A DNA stretch of 34,910 bases from a virus, in IMG/VR virus record IMGVR_UViG_3300008120_000487, positions 1 through 34,910 of that record; one strand, 5' to 3'. The notes below the pieces were generated by a model. The model had not been told where the DNA came from. It saw only the letters and a list, made by a program, of their open reading frames with translations, and made no database searches. Positions 1 through 6,818 of the stretch are shown piece after piece. The number at the start of each line of letters is the position of its first letter. Positions within the stretch are counted from its first letter, which is position 1. The position numbers and the translations under genes are program-made.

Positions 1-41
1 TAATCATGTGATTAGCAGCATCACAGAAACGGAGAAGCACA

Positions 42-170
42 GTGCCTAAGTACATACTCACATTGCAAGTGGAAAGCGACACCAATCCAAAGGATTGGTA
101 TTTCGGTGACACCCTTATCATCGATGAAGAATACGAACTACTAAAAGTAGAGGAGGTAAGCAATGCCTAA
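42..170 (+). CDS. small hypothetical protein, MPKYI family (42 aa)
   Basis: A 42-residue reading frame starts at a GTG with GGAGA six bases upstream (31-35) and ends in TAA at 168-170. Its stop overlaps the ATG of the next gene, as expected for translational coupling. The product begins MPKYI, exactly like the next gene, so the two look like tandem paralogues. It is acidic (DEEYELL near the C-terminus) with no membrane segment or metal-binding motif. Function is unknown. The short length makes it less certain than its neighbours, but the ribosome binding site, the coupling and the shared N-terminus all support it. Confidence 0.6.
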   Translation: MPKYILTLQVESDTNPKDWYFGDTLIIDEEYELLKVEEVSNA

Positions 171-381
171 GTACATCGTATGGCAGAAGCGTGAGTTCAT
201 GTTCTACCAAGAGGTAGAAGCAACAAGCAAGACCCAAGCCCTAAAGATTGCTGAAGAGCAATCGGATTGGGAGCAAGACCAAAACTATGCCGAGCATGAG
301 TACACAGTCGAGCTCGTGCCTAACGAATACCAACCAGAGGTCGATGACCTCGTAAAGAACCAGGAGGAAAGTAATGGGTAG
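163..381 (+). CDS. small hypothetical protein, MPKYI family (72 aa)
   Basis: The ATG at 163 is preceded by an AGAGGAGG ribosome binding site at about 149-156. The 72-residue product starts MPKYIVWQKREF and shares its first residues with the upstream 42-aa gene. The central pattern EVEATSKTQALKIAEE resembles small phage proteins in which a short strand is followed by an Ala-rich helix, but I cannot name the family with confidence. The C-terminus is acidic. It overlaps the next gene by eight bases, so it belongs to the same early transcript. Function is unknown. Confidence 0.7.
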   Translation: MPKYIVWQKREFMFYQEVEATSKTQALKIAEEQSDWEQDQNYAEHEYTVELVPNEYQPEVDDLVKNQEESNG

Positions 382-631
382 CATGATGTCGCATGACTTA
401 GCAGAGAATGTCGTCGACATTCGCCAATCAATCGCAATCCAATTGCGAAGCAATCACTATCCGCCAGTGCCACTGAGCATGGTGGAACCATGTATCGAAG
501 CCATCTATGCCTGCAGTGATGAGGACTATGACAAACAAATAGCACTCCCAGAGGGAGTGACATGGCGGGGCAATACAACTGCACCTGCATCAGCCATCGT
601 TGAAGGTCATCACCTGGAAGCATGGCTATGA
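374..631 (+). CDS. conserved hypothetical phage protein (85 aa)
   Basis: The ATG at 374 has a strong AGGAGG at 363-368. The 85-aa product has a well-formed globular pattern including RSNHYPPVPLSM, ACSDEDYDKQI and LPEGVTWRG. This resembles small conserved proteins I associate with actinophage early regions, although no function is known to me. There are no membrane segments and no CxxC pairs. It overlaps the previous gene by 8 bp and the next by 10 bp, so translation is likely coupled through the cluster. Confidence 0.75.
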   Translation: MGSMMSHDLAENVVDIRQSIAIQLRSNHYPPVPLSMVEPCIEAIYACSDEDYDKQIALPEGVTWRGNTTAPASAIVEGHHLEAWL

Positions 632-807
632 CTAAGCACATCTATGACATGACGCAGGAGGAACTGGCGCAAGTTGTCTGCTTCTCCTGCAAGACCAACA
701 CGATGGACGAATATGGCTGTCGCAATAGCATGAAAGACAACGAAGCATTCTGTTCAGAATGCTGTGCCGATGAGAAAGATGGCACTGGAATCTCGTGCTG
801 CGGATAG
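622..807 (+). CDS. Cys-rich small protein, probable zinc-binding (61 aa)
   Basis: A 61-residue protein with eight cysteines: a CFSC pair near residue 20, a single Cys near residue 33, then CSECC and a terminal CCG. The CxxC pairs suggest one or two structural zinc sites, as in small phage zinc-finger proteins. The ATG at 622 lies inside the end of the previous gene. A second ATG two codons later is an equally possible start. It is followed by a 70-base gap holding a repeated stem-loop. A DNA- or protein-binding adaptor role is possible but not shown by the sequence. Confidence 0.65.
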   Translation: MAMTKHIYDMTQEELAQVVCFSCKTNTMDEYGCRNSMKDNEAFCSECCADEKDGTGISCCG

Positions 808-813
808 TGCGTA

Positions 814-843
814 TCTTTATAGCACATCAAAGATGTGCTTATT
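814..843 (+). repeat. intergenic 30-bp stem-loop repeat, copy 1
   Basis: This 30-base segment recurs without a mismatch at 1909-1938. Its core is a perfect 8-bp stem with a 3-base loop, AGCACATC-AAA-GATGTGCT (821-839). It lies between the Cys-rich gene and the GP88 gene, about 35 bases before the GP88 start and its AAAGGAG ribosome binding site. The hairpin is not followed by a clean T-run, so a processing, stability or weak termination signal is at least as likely as a terminator. Confidence 0.75.
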
Positions 844-877
844 TATAGTCGGTAACAATCAAACGAAAGGAGCAATC

Positions 878-1585
878 ATGCCGAAACTAAAGCGGTCGCA
901 TGACCGTAAGGTAACTACGTTATCAACACCGAATGGCAAGCGGTCAGCAATCGCTAACACGTTCGGTCTGCCTAGTGGCAAGCAATACTCATGCCCCTAT
1001 GCAACAAGCATCTGCGAGCGCATCTGCTATGCAGGCAAACTCGAAAAGATGTACACCTCAGTTCGTGAAGTATTACTTCACAACTGGAATGCACTTCGCA
1101 ACGCCGACAAGTATGACACTTGGGCAATGCTCGACACCATGATTCTTGATTTCAAGAATGACTGTGATAGCAAAGGTGTTGAGAAACTATTCCGCATCCA
1201 TTGGGATGGTGATTTCTTCTCCGATGACTATACATGGGCATGGAAAGTAACAATCGAGAATCATCCAGACGTACAGTTCTGGGTGTACACACGTAACCCA
1301 CACGCAGCTCGTGCGCTACGTGGCATTGACAACCTCTCGCTGTACTACTCAGCAGACAACGAGAACTGGGAGTCTGCACCTGAAGGTGTGAAGATTGCAT
1401 ACCTATCAGACACATTCGCTCAAGCCAAACAAGCCATGCTTGGTCTAACCAACAAGCCAGGGGCTTCATGTCCCGAACAACTCAAGCGCATCCCACTCAT
1501 CTCCGAAAAGGGTGGAGCCTGTGCGGTATGCCGTCTATGTATAGACGGTAAGTCCGACATTCGATTCAGCATCTCAAAGAGATAG
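878..1585 (+). CDS. GP88-family actinophage protein (235 aa)
   Basis: The product matches the actinophage 'gene product 88' family from its overall pattern. The N-terminal part has a cysteine cluster at Cys39, Cys46 and Cys50 (CPYATSICERICYAGK). The middle has an aromatic-rich region with FRIHWDGDFFSDDYT and VQFWVYTRNP. The C-terminus carries a CAVCRLC cluster. The spacing of the cysteines suggests a metal or Fe-S site, but the family's function is not established. I chose the ATG at 878 because AAAGGAG lies just upstream and the family begins there. The open frame continues upstream to 764 with no initiation signal and overlaps the previous gene. It follows stem-loop copy 1 and is followed closely by the next early gene. 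Confidence 0.85.
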   Translation: MPKLKRSHDRKVTTLSTPNGKRSAIANTFGLPSGKQYSCPYATSICERICYAGKLEKMYTSVREVLLHNWNALRNADKYDTWAMLDTMILDFKNDCDSKGVEKLFRIHWDGDFFSDDYTWAWKVTIENHPDVQFWVYTRNPHAARALRGIDNLSLYYSADNENWESAPEGVKIAYLSDTFAQAKQAMLGLTNKPGASCPEQLKRIPLISEKGGACAVCRLCIDGKSDIRFSISKR

Positions 1586-1593
1586 GAGCAAAC

Positions 1594-1917
1594 ATGGAAC
1601 CATCATTCATGATAGCGCAGGTAGAAACTACGCTATCCAATTACGTCAATCATCACCGCCGTCCAGGTATGCAAGACCTTGCTATCTGGCAATCACTTGA
1701 GCCATTGTATTCACGACCAGAGGAATACGACATAGTCGTAACCTCCACACGTGAAGAAGCCTTCGACCGCATGGTCAAGGACAACTGGTTCGTGAACATG
1801 GGCGACCACTTCTTCGGTATCGACTATGAAACTACCGACGAACTGGTTCTCGAATACCTCATCGACAACAAACTTGCTACTCGTGTGGACGAGGATGACG
1901 CAGATGATTCTTTATAG
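1594..1917 (+). CDS. hypothetical protein (107 aa)
   Basis: The ATG at 1594 follows ATAGGAGC, eight bases after the GP88 stop. The 107-aa protein is acidic at its C-terminus (DEDDADDSL) and has a folded, mixed alpha/beta look (VVTSTREEAFDRMVKDNWFVNMGDHFFGIDYE). It has no cysteine cluster, Walker motif or membrane segment. I do not recognise the family. The second copy of the stem-loop repeat begins inside its last codons, so the hairpin overlaps this gene's stop. Confidence 0.75.
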   Translation: MEPSFMIAQVETTLSNYVNHHRRPGMQDLAIWQSLEPLYSRPEEYDIVVTSTREEAFDRMVKDNWFVNMGDHFFGIDYETTDELVLEYLIDNKLATRVDEDDADDSL

Positions 1918-1938
1918 CACATCAAAGATGTGCTTATT
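1909..1938 (+). repeat. intergenic 30-bp stem-loop repeat, copy 2
   Basis: An exact copy of the 30 bases at 814-843, with the same 8-bp stem and AAA loop (1916-1934). It starts nine bases before the end of the upstream gene and ends 33 bases before the next ATG, which again has a CGAAAGGAGC ribosome binding site. Two identical stem-loops in comparable positions, each between a small gene and a well-initiated gene, suggest a conserved RNA signal. Confidence 0.75.
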
Positions 1939-1971
1939 AGTAGCCAACCCTAACCGAAAGGAGCAACACCA

Positions 1972-2439
1972 ATGACAATGATAGACCCAGCAGTAACCGT
2001 TGACGAGTCACCTAAAGTAACAGTCGACACAATCAAGGAGCAGGTATCAACACTCGAAGCACAAGTCAACACTCTCCGCGACACAGTCGCAAGAGAGCGT
2101 CAATCTGTACGTAATCTATACACACAACTCAACGACACCATTCAAGAGAATGAGTCGGATGATAGTGACACCATCACCTACGGTGAACTAAGCGACATAC
2201 TCGCATCTGTATTCGGCAACAAACTCTCCTTCTTGGAAGAGTACGAAGCAGAGATTGAGTTCGTTGTTCGTGCAGTTGCCAAGTTCAAGGCAACCGATAG
2301 CGAGGCAGCGCGTGAGATTGCAGACTCAGTCGAACTAAGCGTCGACGAGGATGACATCTCATGGAACGGCGATGGCAATGATGAGATATCCGAAATCTAT
2401 GTGGACTCAACACGAGTTCGCTCATGCAGTGAACAGTAG
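1972..2439 (+). CDS. acidic coiled-coil hypothetical protein (155 aa)
   Basis: The 155-aa product starts at ATG 1972 behind CGAAAGGAGC. Residues about 17-60 form a heptad-like coiled coil (IKEQVSTLEAQVNTLRDTV followed by polar helix). The rest is strongly acidic with many Asp and Glu residues, and the C-terminal part contains DEDDISWNGDGNDE. This composition suits an oligomeric, possibly DNA-mimicking or protein-binding factor, but no known domain is visible. It is the first gene after stem-loop copy 2 and is followed by a 12-base gap. Function is unknown. Confidence 0.75.
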   Translation: MTMIDPAVTVDESPKVTVDTIKEQVSTLEAQVNTLRDTVARERQSVRNLYTQLNDTIQENESDDSDTITYGELSDILASVFGNKLSFLEEYEAEIEFVVRAVAKFKATDSEAAREIADSVELSVDEDDISWNGDGNDEISEIYVDSTRVRSCSEQ

Positions 2440-2451
2440 AAAGGAACACAC

Positions 2452-2697
2452 ATGACAGACACAATCGTATCCACCCCCAAGAGGGGTGACCTTTGCGCCA
2501 ACGGTGCAACCATTCTCGATATCAAGAAAACCATAGGCGATGGATGGATAGTCCTTTGCCTGTACCCACAGTCCAAGTACCACCCATTCGTGACATGGTG
2601 GGCGTACTGGTCACAGACAGGCGAGCTAGCCTGCAGCATGGGTCATTATCATGACCAACTCTCCCAAGCAATTGTTGACTTTGACAAACGCTCGTGA
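2452..2697 (+). CDS. hypothetical protein (81 aa)
   Basis: The ATG at 2452 follows GAAAGGAA. The 81-aa product begins with Thr-rich residues and then shows a compact beta-rich pattern (KRGDLCANGATILDIKK, WIVLCLYPQSKYHPFVTWW). The many aromatic residues and the -GDGWIV- turn suggest a small barrel or SH3-like fold. I cannot assign it to a family. It sits 12 bases after the acidic coiled-coil gene and 40 bases before the DUF932 gene, within the same plus-strand cluster. Confidence 0.7.
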   Translation: MTDTIVSTPKRGDLCANGATILDIKKTIGDGWIVLCLYPQSKYHPFVTWWAYWSQTGELACSMGHYHDQLSQAIVDFDKRS

Positions 2698-2737
2698 GAT
2701 ACTCTCTCCCAACCAACCATCAAACGAAAGGAAACAA

Positions 2738-3706
2738 ATGACAACCACACGCAGAATGTCAGCAAGTATTGCTGGCTCAGCAGTAACCGCAACATCCGCA
2801 CAAGATGCAGCCAAGCAAGCAGGTCTTGACTGGCACGTATCTCTCGCTGAACTTGAGGCTATCTCAGTCAACGATGACGGAGTCAGTAGACTCCCTGTCC
2901 CATCCACGTTCGGCACTGTACGTACCGACAAGGATGGCAAGCAGTCAGTGCTAGGCACTGTCGGTACACGATACAAGGTGTTCCAGAATGGAGAGATGTT
3001 CTCCGCACTAGATGCACTGGTTGATTCAGGCGAGGCACGCTATGCCAACGCAGGTGAACTGCGTGGCGGTGCTCAAGTCTGGATGCTCTTGGAATTACCA
3101 AGAGAAGTAAAGATTGCAGATGACCCACACGCTGCATACTTGCTAGCTCGCACATCACACGATGGGTCTTGCTCACTCGGCGTTAGCCCAGTGGTCAACC
3201 GACTCTTCTGCTCTAATCAAATCAGCGGTATCTTCCGTAAAGATACCAAGTACTCACTGCACCACACGACCAACGCTAAGTTGCAGGTCGAGCAGATGCG
3301 TACCATGTTGCAGGTAATTTACACAGGTATCGAAACCTACGAAGTTATCGCAGATAAACTACTCAATGTATCGGTGACAGATACACAGGTGGAGAACATC
3401 TTCAAGAAGATGTGGACACTACCATCCACAATCGAGAAGACACCGTACTTCAAACTCACAACTGGCGAGCGCCGTACATACAATCGTGTACAGGATGCAC
3501 GCAATACTGCACTCAACATCTACCAGTACAGCAGTACACAGGAGAACATCAAAGGCACAGCCTTTGGTGCGTTCCAAGCAATCGTCGAGTACCTCGATTG
3601 GAACTCACACAAGTCGGAGGCTACTCGTGCTGAACGTGTAATCGCTGGCAAGTATGACCGCATCAAGAGCAAAGCTCTTGACCTAGTAACTCAGGAGGTT
3701 GCATGA
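2738..3706 (+). CDS. DUF932 phage/plasmid-like protein (322 aa)
   Basis: The overall pattern matches the DUF932 family (phage/plasmid-like protein TIGR03299), common in phages and plasmids and of unknown function. Matching landmarks are VLGTVGTRYKVFQNGEMF in the first third, GGAQVWMLLELP in the middle, the SLGVSPVVNRLFCSNQ segment, and a helical C-terminus with NTALNIYQYSSTQENIKGT. The length of 322 aa is normal for the family. The start is the ATG at 2738, preceded by CGAAAGGAAAC. The frame is open upstream to 2651, but that part overlaps the previous gene and has no initiation signal. The last codon overlaps the next start as ATGA. Confidence 0.85.
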   Translation: MTTTRRMSASIAGSAVTATSAQDAAKQAGLDWHVSLAELEAISVNDDGVSRLPVPSTFGTVRTDKDGKQSVLGTVGTRYKVFQNGEMFSALDALVDSGEARYANAGELRGGAQVWMLLELPREVKIADDPHAAYLLARTSHDGSCSLGVSPVVNRLFCSNQISGIFRKDTKYSLHHTTNAKLQVEQMRTMLQVIYTGIETYEVIADKLLNVSVTDTQVENIFKKMWTLPSTIEKTPYFKLTTGERRTYNRVQDARNTALNIYQYSSTQENIKGTAFGAFQAIVEYLDWNSHKSEATRAERVIAGKYDRIKSKALDLVTQEVA

Positions 3707-3933
3707 AACCAAATCCACTAAGCAAGTATCTCGACCAGTCGTATGTTCAACAGCCACTCACGCCACGAGTGGCTCAGTACATACTCAAGGCGCTTGACTA
3801 CCTGCACATCTACTCACAGAAACATAATGAGCCTGCTCTTATTGAGCAGCCATTACATGACGAAGCAGAAGGATTGATTACTGATGTAATCATCTATGCA
3901 CCAGAGGAGAATGATGGGCAAACTAAAGACTAA
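3703..3933 (+). CDS. hypothetical protein (76 aa)
   Basis: This 76-aa gene begins at an ATGA overlap with the DUF932 stop and has CAGGAGG upstream at about 3692-3698. The product is helical (TPRVAQYILKALDYLHIYSQ) with an acidic tail. No motif links it to a known family. Overlap with both neighbours places it in the early plus-strand operon. Confidence 0.7.
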   Translation: MKPNPLSKYLDQSYVQQPLTPRVAQYILKALDYLHIYSQKHNEPALIEQPLHDEAEGLITDVIIYAPEENDGQTKD

Positions 3934-4144
3934 CCATGTACTAGAAACAAACAATGCAACGCTACTCGTAGTACCCAAGGCTGGCTGGTCTTGGTACTGC
4001 GGGTATCACGACACCGCTGGCTCAGGCGATGACAAGGACGAAGTCCAGTTCATGGCAGGAGCACACGTTCACTACCACGCAGTTGATGGCGAGGTATGTG
4101 AACTGTATTATCGACAACACAAAGTACGAAAGGAAAAGAAATGA
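3914..4144 (+). CDS. hypothetical protein (76 aa)
   Basis: Two ATGs are possible at 3911 and 3914. I chose 3914 because the GAGGAG at 3904-3909 is better spaced from it. The product has a beta-rich core (NATLLVVPKAGWSWYCGYHD), an acidic loop (GSGDDKDEVQF) and a Lys-rich C-terminus. It contains several His residues (GAHVHYHAVDG), but they do not form a clear metal motif. It overlaps its upstream neighbour by 20 bases and the next gene by an ATGA. Function is unknown. Confidence 0.65.
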   Translation: MGKLKTNHVLETNNATLLVVPKAGWSWYCGYHDTAGSGDDKDEVQFMAGAHVHYHAVDGEVCELYYRQHKVRKEKK

Positions 4145-4296
4145 AAGTGTATGACACTTGGGTCAAGTACATAGACGGATGGTTCATCCATTACTGCGAA
4201 CTCTGCAATGCAGAGATTGCAGGCAAGACACCACAAGAACTGCATGACCAACTTGATAAACACAAGTTGTTTGTTGCCTGTTCTAAGGGGTACTGA
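4141..4296 (+). CDS. small CxxC protein (51 aa)
   Basis: A 51-residue gene with an ATGA overlap at its start, a TGATG overlap with the next gene, and a CGAAAGGAAAAG ribosome binding site at 4126-4137. The product begins MKVYDTWVKYIDGWFIHYC and holds one CELC pair (Cys19, Cys22), followed by a helix (TPQELHDQLDKHK) and a late Cys. This is a half zinc-finger layout, perhaps completed by a His from HDQLDKH or by dimerisation. The perfect coupling to both neighbours is the main support for its being real. Confidence 0.65.
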   Translation: MKVYDTWVKYIDGWFIHYCELCNAEIAGKTPQELHDQLDKHKLFVACSKGY

Positions 4297-4616
4297 TGCC
4301 ACGTCCACGTCCAACTGAGGTCAAGTTGGTAGCCAACTTGCTTGACCCTGACAATACTAACTCCGAAAGTGCTGCGGAACTTGCGGTGGAAATCATCGAG
4401 GCTCTTGATGAATCAAGAGGCAAGCGTGAATCCTACGTACTCGTAGCACAGCTAGCGTCATGGGCTCCTGTTCAGGCGTGGGGTGAGTTCAGTACCAAAC
4501 TGCAGGCAGAGAAGTTCGTGAAGCACTTGTCCTCACCCGATAAGGGTGGTGGCAAGGCTGTAGTCTGTCGAATGGAACTACCAGAAAAATTTTTAGAGAG
4601 AATAGGAGGTAAGTGA
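4296..4616 (+). CDS. hypothetical protein (106 aa)
   Basis: The ATG at 4296 overlaps the stop of the 51-aa gene. The 106-aa product begins with a basic stretch (MPRPRPTEVKLVANLL), followed by an acidic helix (SESAAELAVEIIEALDESR) and a beta-rich half (ESYVLVAQLASWAPVQAWGEF). The latter part resembles small phage domains with a GxFSTKLQAEKF pattern, but I cannot name the family. Its stop TGA overlaps the start of the final gene of the operon. Confidence 0.7.
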   Translation: MPRPRPTEVKLVANLLDPDNTNSESAAELAVEIIEALDESRGKRESYVLVAQLASWAPVQAWGEFSTKLQAEKFVKHLSSPDKGGGKAVVCRMELPEKFLERIGGK

Positions 4617-4759
4617 TGCTGACTGTATTACTAAGTGCATGCATTGCATACGTTGCTTACAGAATTGGTAAGCGTCGTGGTGCAGATGAGATGTACTACC
4701 TATGCAGAAGTGCTGACCAAGCACAGCGAGAGTTCTTCTCTCGTGTCAGTTTGAACTAG
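4616..4759 (+). CDS. small membrane-anchored protein (47 aa)
   Basis: The 47-residue product begins MLTVLLSACIAYVAYRIG, a single short N-terminal hydrophobic segment followed by KRRG, which suggests an inner-membrane anchor with a cytoplasmic tail. AGGAGG lies at 4604-4609 and the ATG overlaps the preceding TGA. It is the last gene of the plus-strand cluster. Its last 14 bases overlap the end of the opposing glycosyltransferase gene, and a strong terminator follows 9 bases later. Function is unknown. Confidence 0.65.
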   Translation: MLTVLLSACIAYVAYRIGKRRGADEMYYLCRSADQAQREFFSRVSLN

Positions 4760-5573
4760 AAGTATCAGGGGCGGGGGCTTGTGCCTCCGCCTCTTTTTCT
4801 TTTCGCGCCTGCGCTACCTGTGAGTTAGCCATCGTAATCCAGTACAACTTATAGAACTCTTCATCGAATGCGAATCTCTTCATGTGTTTGACTGTCGCAC
4901 CAGTGTGAACATGAAGTGGAATGCCAGCCTCTTTCATCTTCATAAAGAACTGGATGTCTTCACCAATGAATGTATCTTTCTCTCGGTTCGCCTCATCCAT
5001 AGACTCAATAAAGAATGAGATGTCACCATGAAACTCACGCATCTTGTCAGCCACTGACCGATGCATAAGTAAGAATCCAAACCCAGCGTAATCCACCTTC
5101 ATCAATGCATCAGGTGGTAGTGGGTGTACGTATGTCATGAGGTACTTGTCATCTTCATGTGCCATGAATACAGCTGGATATGGCTGCATGATTGAAGACT
5201 CCATCTGCTTAGAGATGAAGTAAGTTCCGCTAACGACAGGTCTGTCCTGAATGTGGCGGGAGTTCCATACTTTCTGTAGTGACTCGTTCGTAAGAACGAT
5301 GTCGCTATCTACCCATAACAACCAATCAAAATCTGTCTGTCTGTGCCAGACATCAAAGGCTGTCTGCCTTTGTCTACCTATCTGGTTGCCCTGCACGCGC
5401 TGTGCGCTAGTGATAGGCAAGCCACTGGTCAGCATGGTATAGACCACGCCTTCCATAAACTTTCCATCCACTGTTCCGTTGTCACACCAGACCACCATTA
5501 TCTGGTCGTTAGCTGTGCTATTAACAGGCTTCACTTGGTCTGCTCGTTTAGCTGGGTTACCTGACTTACCCAT
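4746..5573 (-). CDS. GT-A type glycosyltransferase-like protein (275 aa)
   Basis: The central part carries WLLWVDSDIVLTNESLQKVW, a hydrophobic strand ending in an Asp-x-Asp motif typical of metal-dependent GT-A glycosyltransferases that use nucleotide sugars. Upstream, GNQIGRQRQTAFDVW fits the nucleotide-binding half. Downstream, VDYAGFGFLLMHRSVADKM and FIGEDIQFFMKMKEAGIPLHVH fit the acceptor side, with GEDIQFF resembling the conserved ED motif of the fold. I chose the ATG at 5573, which has GGGGAGG well placed upstream. The frame is open to 5657, but that part overlaps the zinc-ribbon gene. The C-terminal tail is low-complexity (Lys/Glu/Ala/Pro/Ser). It is the last gene of the replication operon. 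The target could be phage DNA, host wall polymers or a protein, and the sequence does not decide. Confidence 0.75.
   Translation of the reverse strand: MGKSGNPAKRADQVKPVNSTANDQIMVVWCDNGTVDGKFMEGVVYTMLTSGLPITSAQRVQGNQIGRQRQTAFDVWHRQTDFDWLLWVDSDIVLTNESLQKVWNSRHIQDRPVVSGTYFISKQMESSIMQPYPAVFMAHEDDKYLMTYVHPLPPDALMKVDYAGFGFLLMHRSVADKMREFHGDISFFIESMDEANREKDTFIGEDIQFFMKMKEAGIPLHVHTGATVKHMKRFAFDEEFYKLYWITMANSQVAQARKEKEAEAQAPAPDTSSSN
4768..4803 (+). terminator. intrinsic terminator of the plus-strand early operon
   Basis: An 11-bp G/C-rich stem (4768-4778 with 4783-4793, two G-U wobbles, loop TTGT) is followed by TTTTTCTTTT. It lies nine bases after the last plus-strand gene and inside the 3' coding end of the convergent minus-strand glycosyltransferase gene, whose C-terminal Glu/Ala/Pro-rich residues it encodes. 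Confidence 0.85.
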
Positions 5574-5736
5574 TGTGATTGCCTCCCCATCCTCCACCTT
5601 TGAAGTGAACTGGATTTGCTGTCCATACTCTGGACATAGTTCTGAAACACTTCTCACAATCTGGACCGACTTCGAATCGTTCCTGATATTCCTTTACATA
5701 ATCACAGTGCTTGCACTGGTATTCAAATGTAGGCAT
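5566..5736 (-). CDS. FmdB-like zinc ribbon protein (56 aa)
   Basis: A 56-aa reading frame that starts MPTFEYQCKHCDYVKEYQE and has a second pair CEKC, then FRTMSRVWTANPVHFKGGGW. This is the layout of the FmdB family of putative regulatory zinc ribbons: MPTYEY start, CxxC, CxxC and a terminal HFKG(S/G)GW motif. The start is coupled by TAATG to the gene upstream, and the stop overlaps the chosen glycosyltransferase start by 8 bases. The family's function is not well defined. A role as a small transcription or protein-interaction factor is only inference. Confidence 0.8.
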   Translation of the reverse strand: MPTFEYQCKHCDYVKEYQERFEVGPDCEKCFRTMSRVWTANPVHFKGGGWGGNHNG

Positions 5737-5897
5737 TACTTCTTTTTCTTGCGGGCAACAGCAGCGTTGTCAATCAAGTTTGGATATGGACGACCAGCAG
5801 CTTTGGCACGAGCACGTGCTTCAGCTTTCTGTTCTGGTGTCAACGGAGTTGACTTCTTCTTTGGATTGGTTGTCTTCCAGAATGGTTTCTTATTCAT
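5736..5897 (-). CDS. small basic conserved protein (53 aa)
   Basis: The 53-aa product begins MNKKPFWKTTNPKKKSTPLT, continues with an Ala/Arg/Lys helix (KAEARARAKAAGRPYPN) and ends in RKKKK. I recognise this as a recurrent small phage and bacterial protein pattern ending AAGRPYPNLIDN, without a known function. The high positive charge suggests nucleic-acid binding. It is coupled at both ends: its ATG overlaps the stop of the sigma-like gene (TAATG), and its own TAA overlaps the zinc-ribbon ATG. Confidence 0.75.
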   Translation of the reverse strand: MNKKPFWKTTNPKKKSTPLTPEQKAEARARAKAAGRPYPNLIDNAAVARKKKK

Positions 5898-6535
5898 TAG
5901 TATGGCGATGCTCCTCCGAGATATTCAGATATATCTCTTAGTCCTTTGTTTACTATTTGTTCTACTCGCTGCGGAGATATCTCCCACTCAGTTGCTATCT
6001 CTGATAGAGGTAAGTCGTTTGCGAATCTTAAGTTTAGAATCCCAGCAGTACGTGGGTCAAGCTTCTTCATAGCCTTGTCCACATCTGACAGCATTGCCAA
6101 GAGATTGTTCCCCTCGCTTGCTTGCTTCTTAGCTTTGACACCATGCACATCTGGGTCCAACACTTGGTTGGACAGGTGTGCATCTTCGGAGCCGAGCACT
6201 TTGATTAGGTTCTCAATCATTGCAGTCTTGTAGAAGTACTCATCACCGAGCTCAAAGCCAAGCGCACGTGCCTTCTCTTTGCGAGCGTAGCGCTCGCCAG
6301 CCCTACGCATAAACGTAGTAAATGCCTTGCATCCTGCACGGAATTCATTCTCATCCTCACGGATAAGATACTCAGCTACTTTGTCTTTACGTTTCCAAGC
6401 GTACTCACTCATTGCTTGCTTGATATCATCAAGCTCAGCAAATCGATGATACTTCTTGGACAAACCCCAGGCTATACTTGAGGTGATGTCATCCACCATT
6501 CCCCAAATGGAATGGTCGCGGTCGAGTTCAGTCAC
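5897..6535 (-). CDS. sigma-70-like factor (212 aa)
   Basis: The N-terminal half (ITSSIAWGLSKKYHRFAELDDIKQ, residues about 17-40) resembles sigma region 2, with the usual aromatic/acidic helix. The C-terminal part (DPRTAGILNLRFANDLPLSE onward, ending in a helix-turn-helix with IATEWEISPQRVEQIVNKGL) matches region 4, which reads the -35 box. Length (212 aa) suits a small alternative sigma factor. The start is a GTG at 6535, overlapping the endonuclease VII stop by 8 bases. A phage sigma factor would redirect host RNA polymerase, most plausibly to the late operon. It could also be an anti-sigma or region-4-only adaptor if region 2 is degenerate. Confidence 0.75.
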   Translation of the reverse strand: MTELDRDHSIWGMVDDITSSIAWGLSKKYHRFAELDDIKQAMSEYAWKRKDKVAEYLIREDENEFRAGCKAFTTFMRRAGERYARKEKARALGFELGDEYFYKTAMIENLIKVLGSEDAHLSNQVLDPDVHGVKAKKQASEGNNLLAMLSDVDKAMKKLDPRTAGILNLRFANDLPLSEIATEWEISPQRVEQIVNKGLRDISEYLGGASPY

Positions 6536-6818
6536 GTTGCTTCACCAAGTACAGGAATGTTTTAGCGATTAGTTCTGGGTCATCATTGAGTAGACCGAGA
6601 GCTCTGTTGTGTACAGAGCAGAGCAAGCCACGCACCTTGCCAGTCTTGTGGTCGTGGTCTATATCAAGAGCTCGCTTCTCTGTTGGTTCCTTGCCACAGA
6701 TATAGCATCCACCGTTTTGTTCTTCGAGCATACGCTCATAGTCAGGGACATCTATCCCATACATACGGATGCGCGAGATGCGCTGCTCTTCGTAAGTTTT
6801 ATTTCTGTTTCTCGGCAT
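6528..6818 (-). CDS. endonuclease VII-like HNH (recombination endonuclease VII family, 96 aa)
   Basis: Clear family signature: CYICGKEP (Cys38, Cys41), LDIDHDHKTGKVRGLLC (His55, Asp56, His57, Cys67) and SVHNRALGLLNDDP. The four cysteine/histidine ligands plus the DHDH motif define the His-Me-type endonuclease VII fold of T4 gp49, which resolves branched DNA and mismatches. The protein is short (96 aa), lacking the C-terminal dimerisation extension of T4 gp49, but many phage homologues are this size. It overlaps both the DUF1599-like gene upstream and the sigma-like gene downstream. It probably trims branched intermediates before packaging. Confidence 0.9.
   Translation of the reverse strand: MPRNRNKTYEEQRISRIRMYGIDVPDYERMLEEQNGGCYICGKEPTEKRALDIDHDHKTGKVRGLLCSVHNRALGLLNDDPELIAKTFLYLVKQRD

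Noticed and set aside
764-877. Longer N-terminus for the GP88 gene
   Set aside because: The segment overlaps the Cys-rich gene and the stem-loop, and the ATG at 878 has a strong ribosome binding site and fits the family start.
5479-6072. 197-codon plus-strand open frame
   Set aside because: It runs antisense through the well-supported zinc-ribbon, basic-protein and sigma-like genes, has hydrophobic shadow-like composition and no ribosome binding site.
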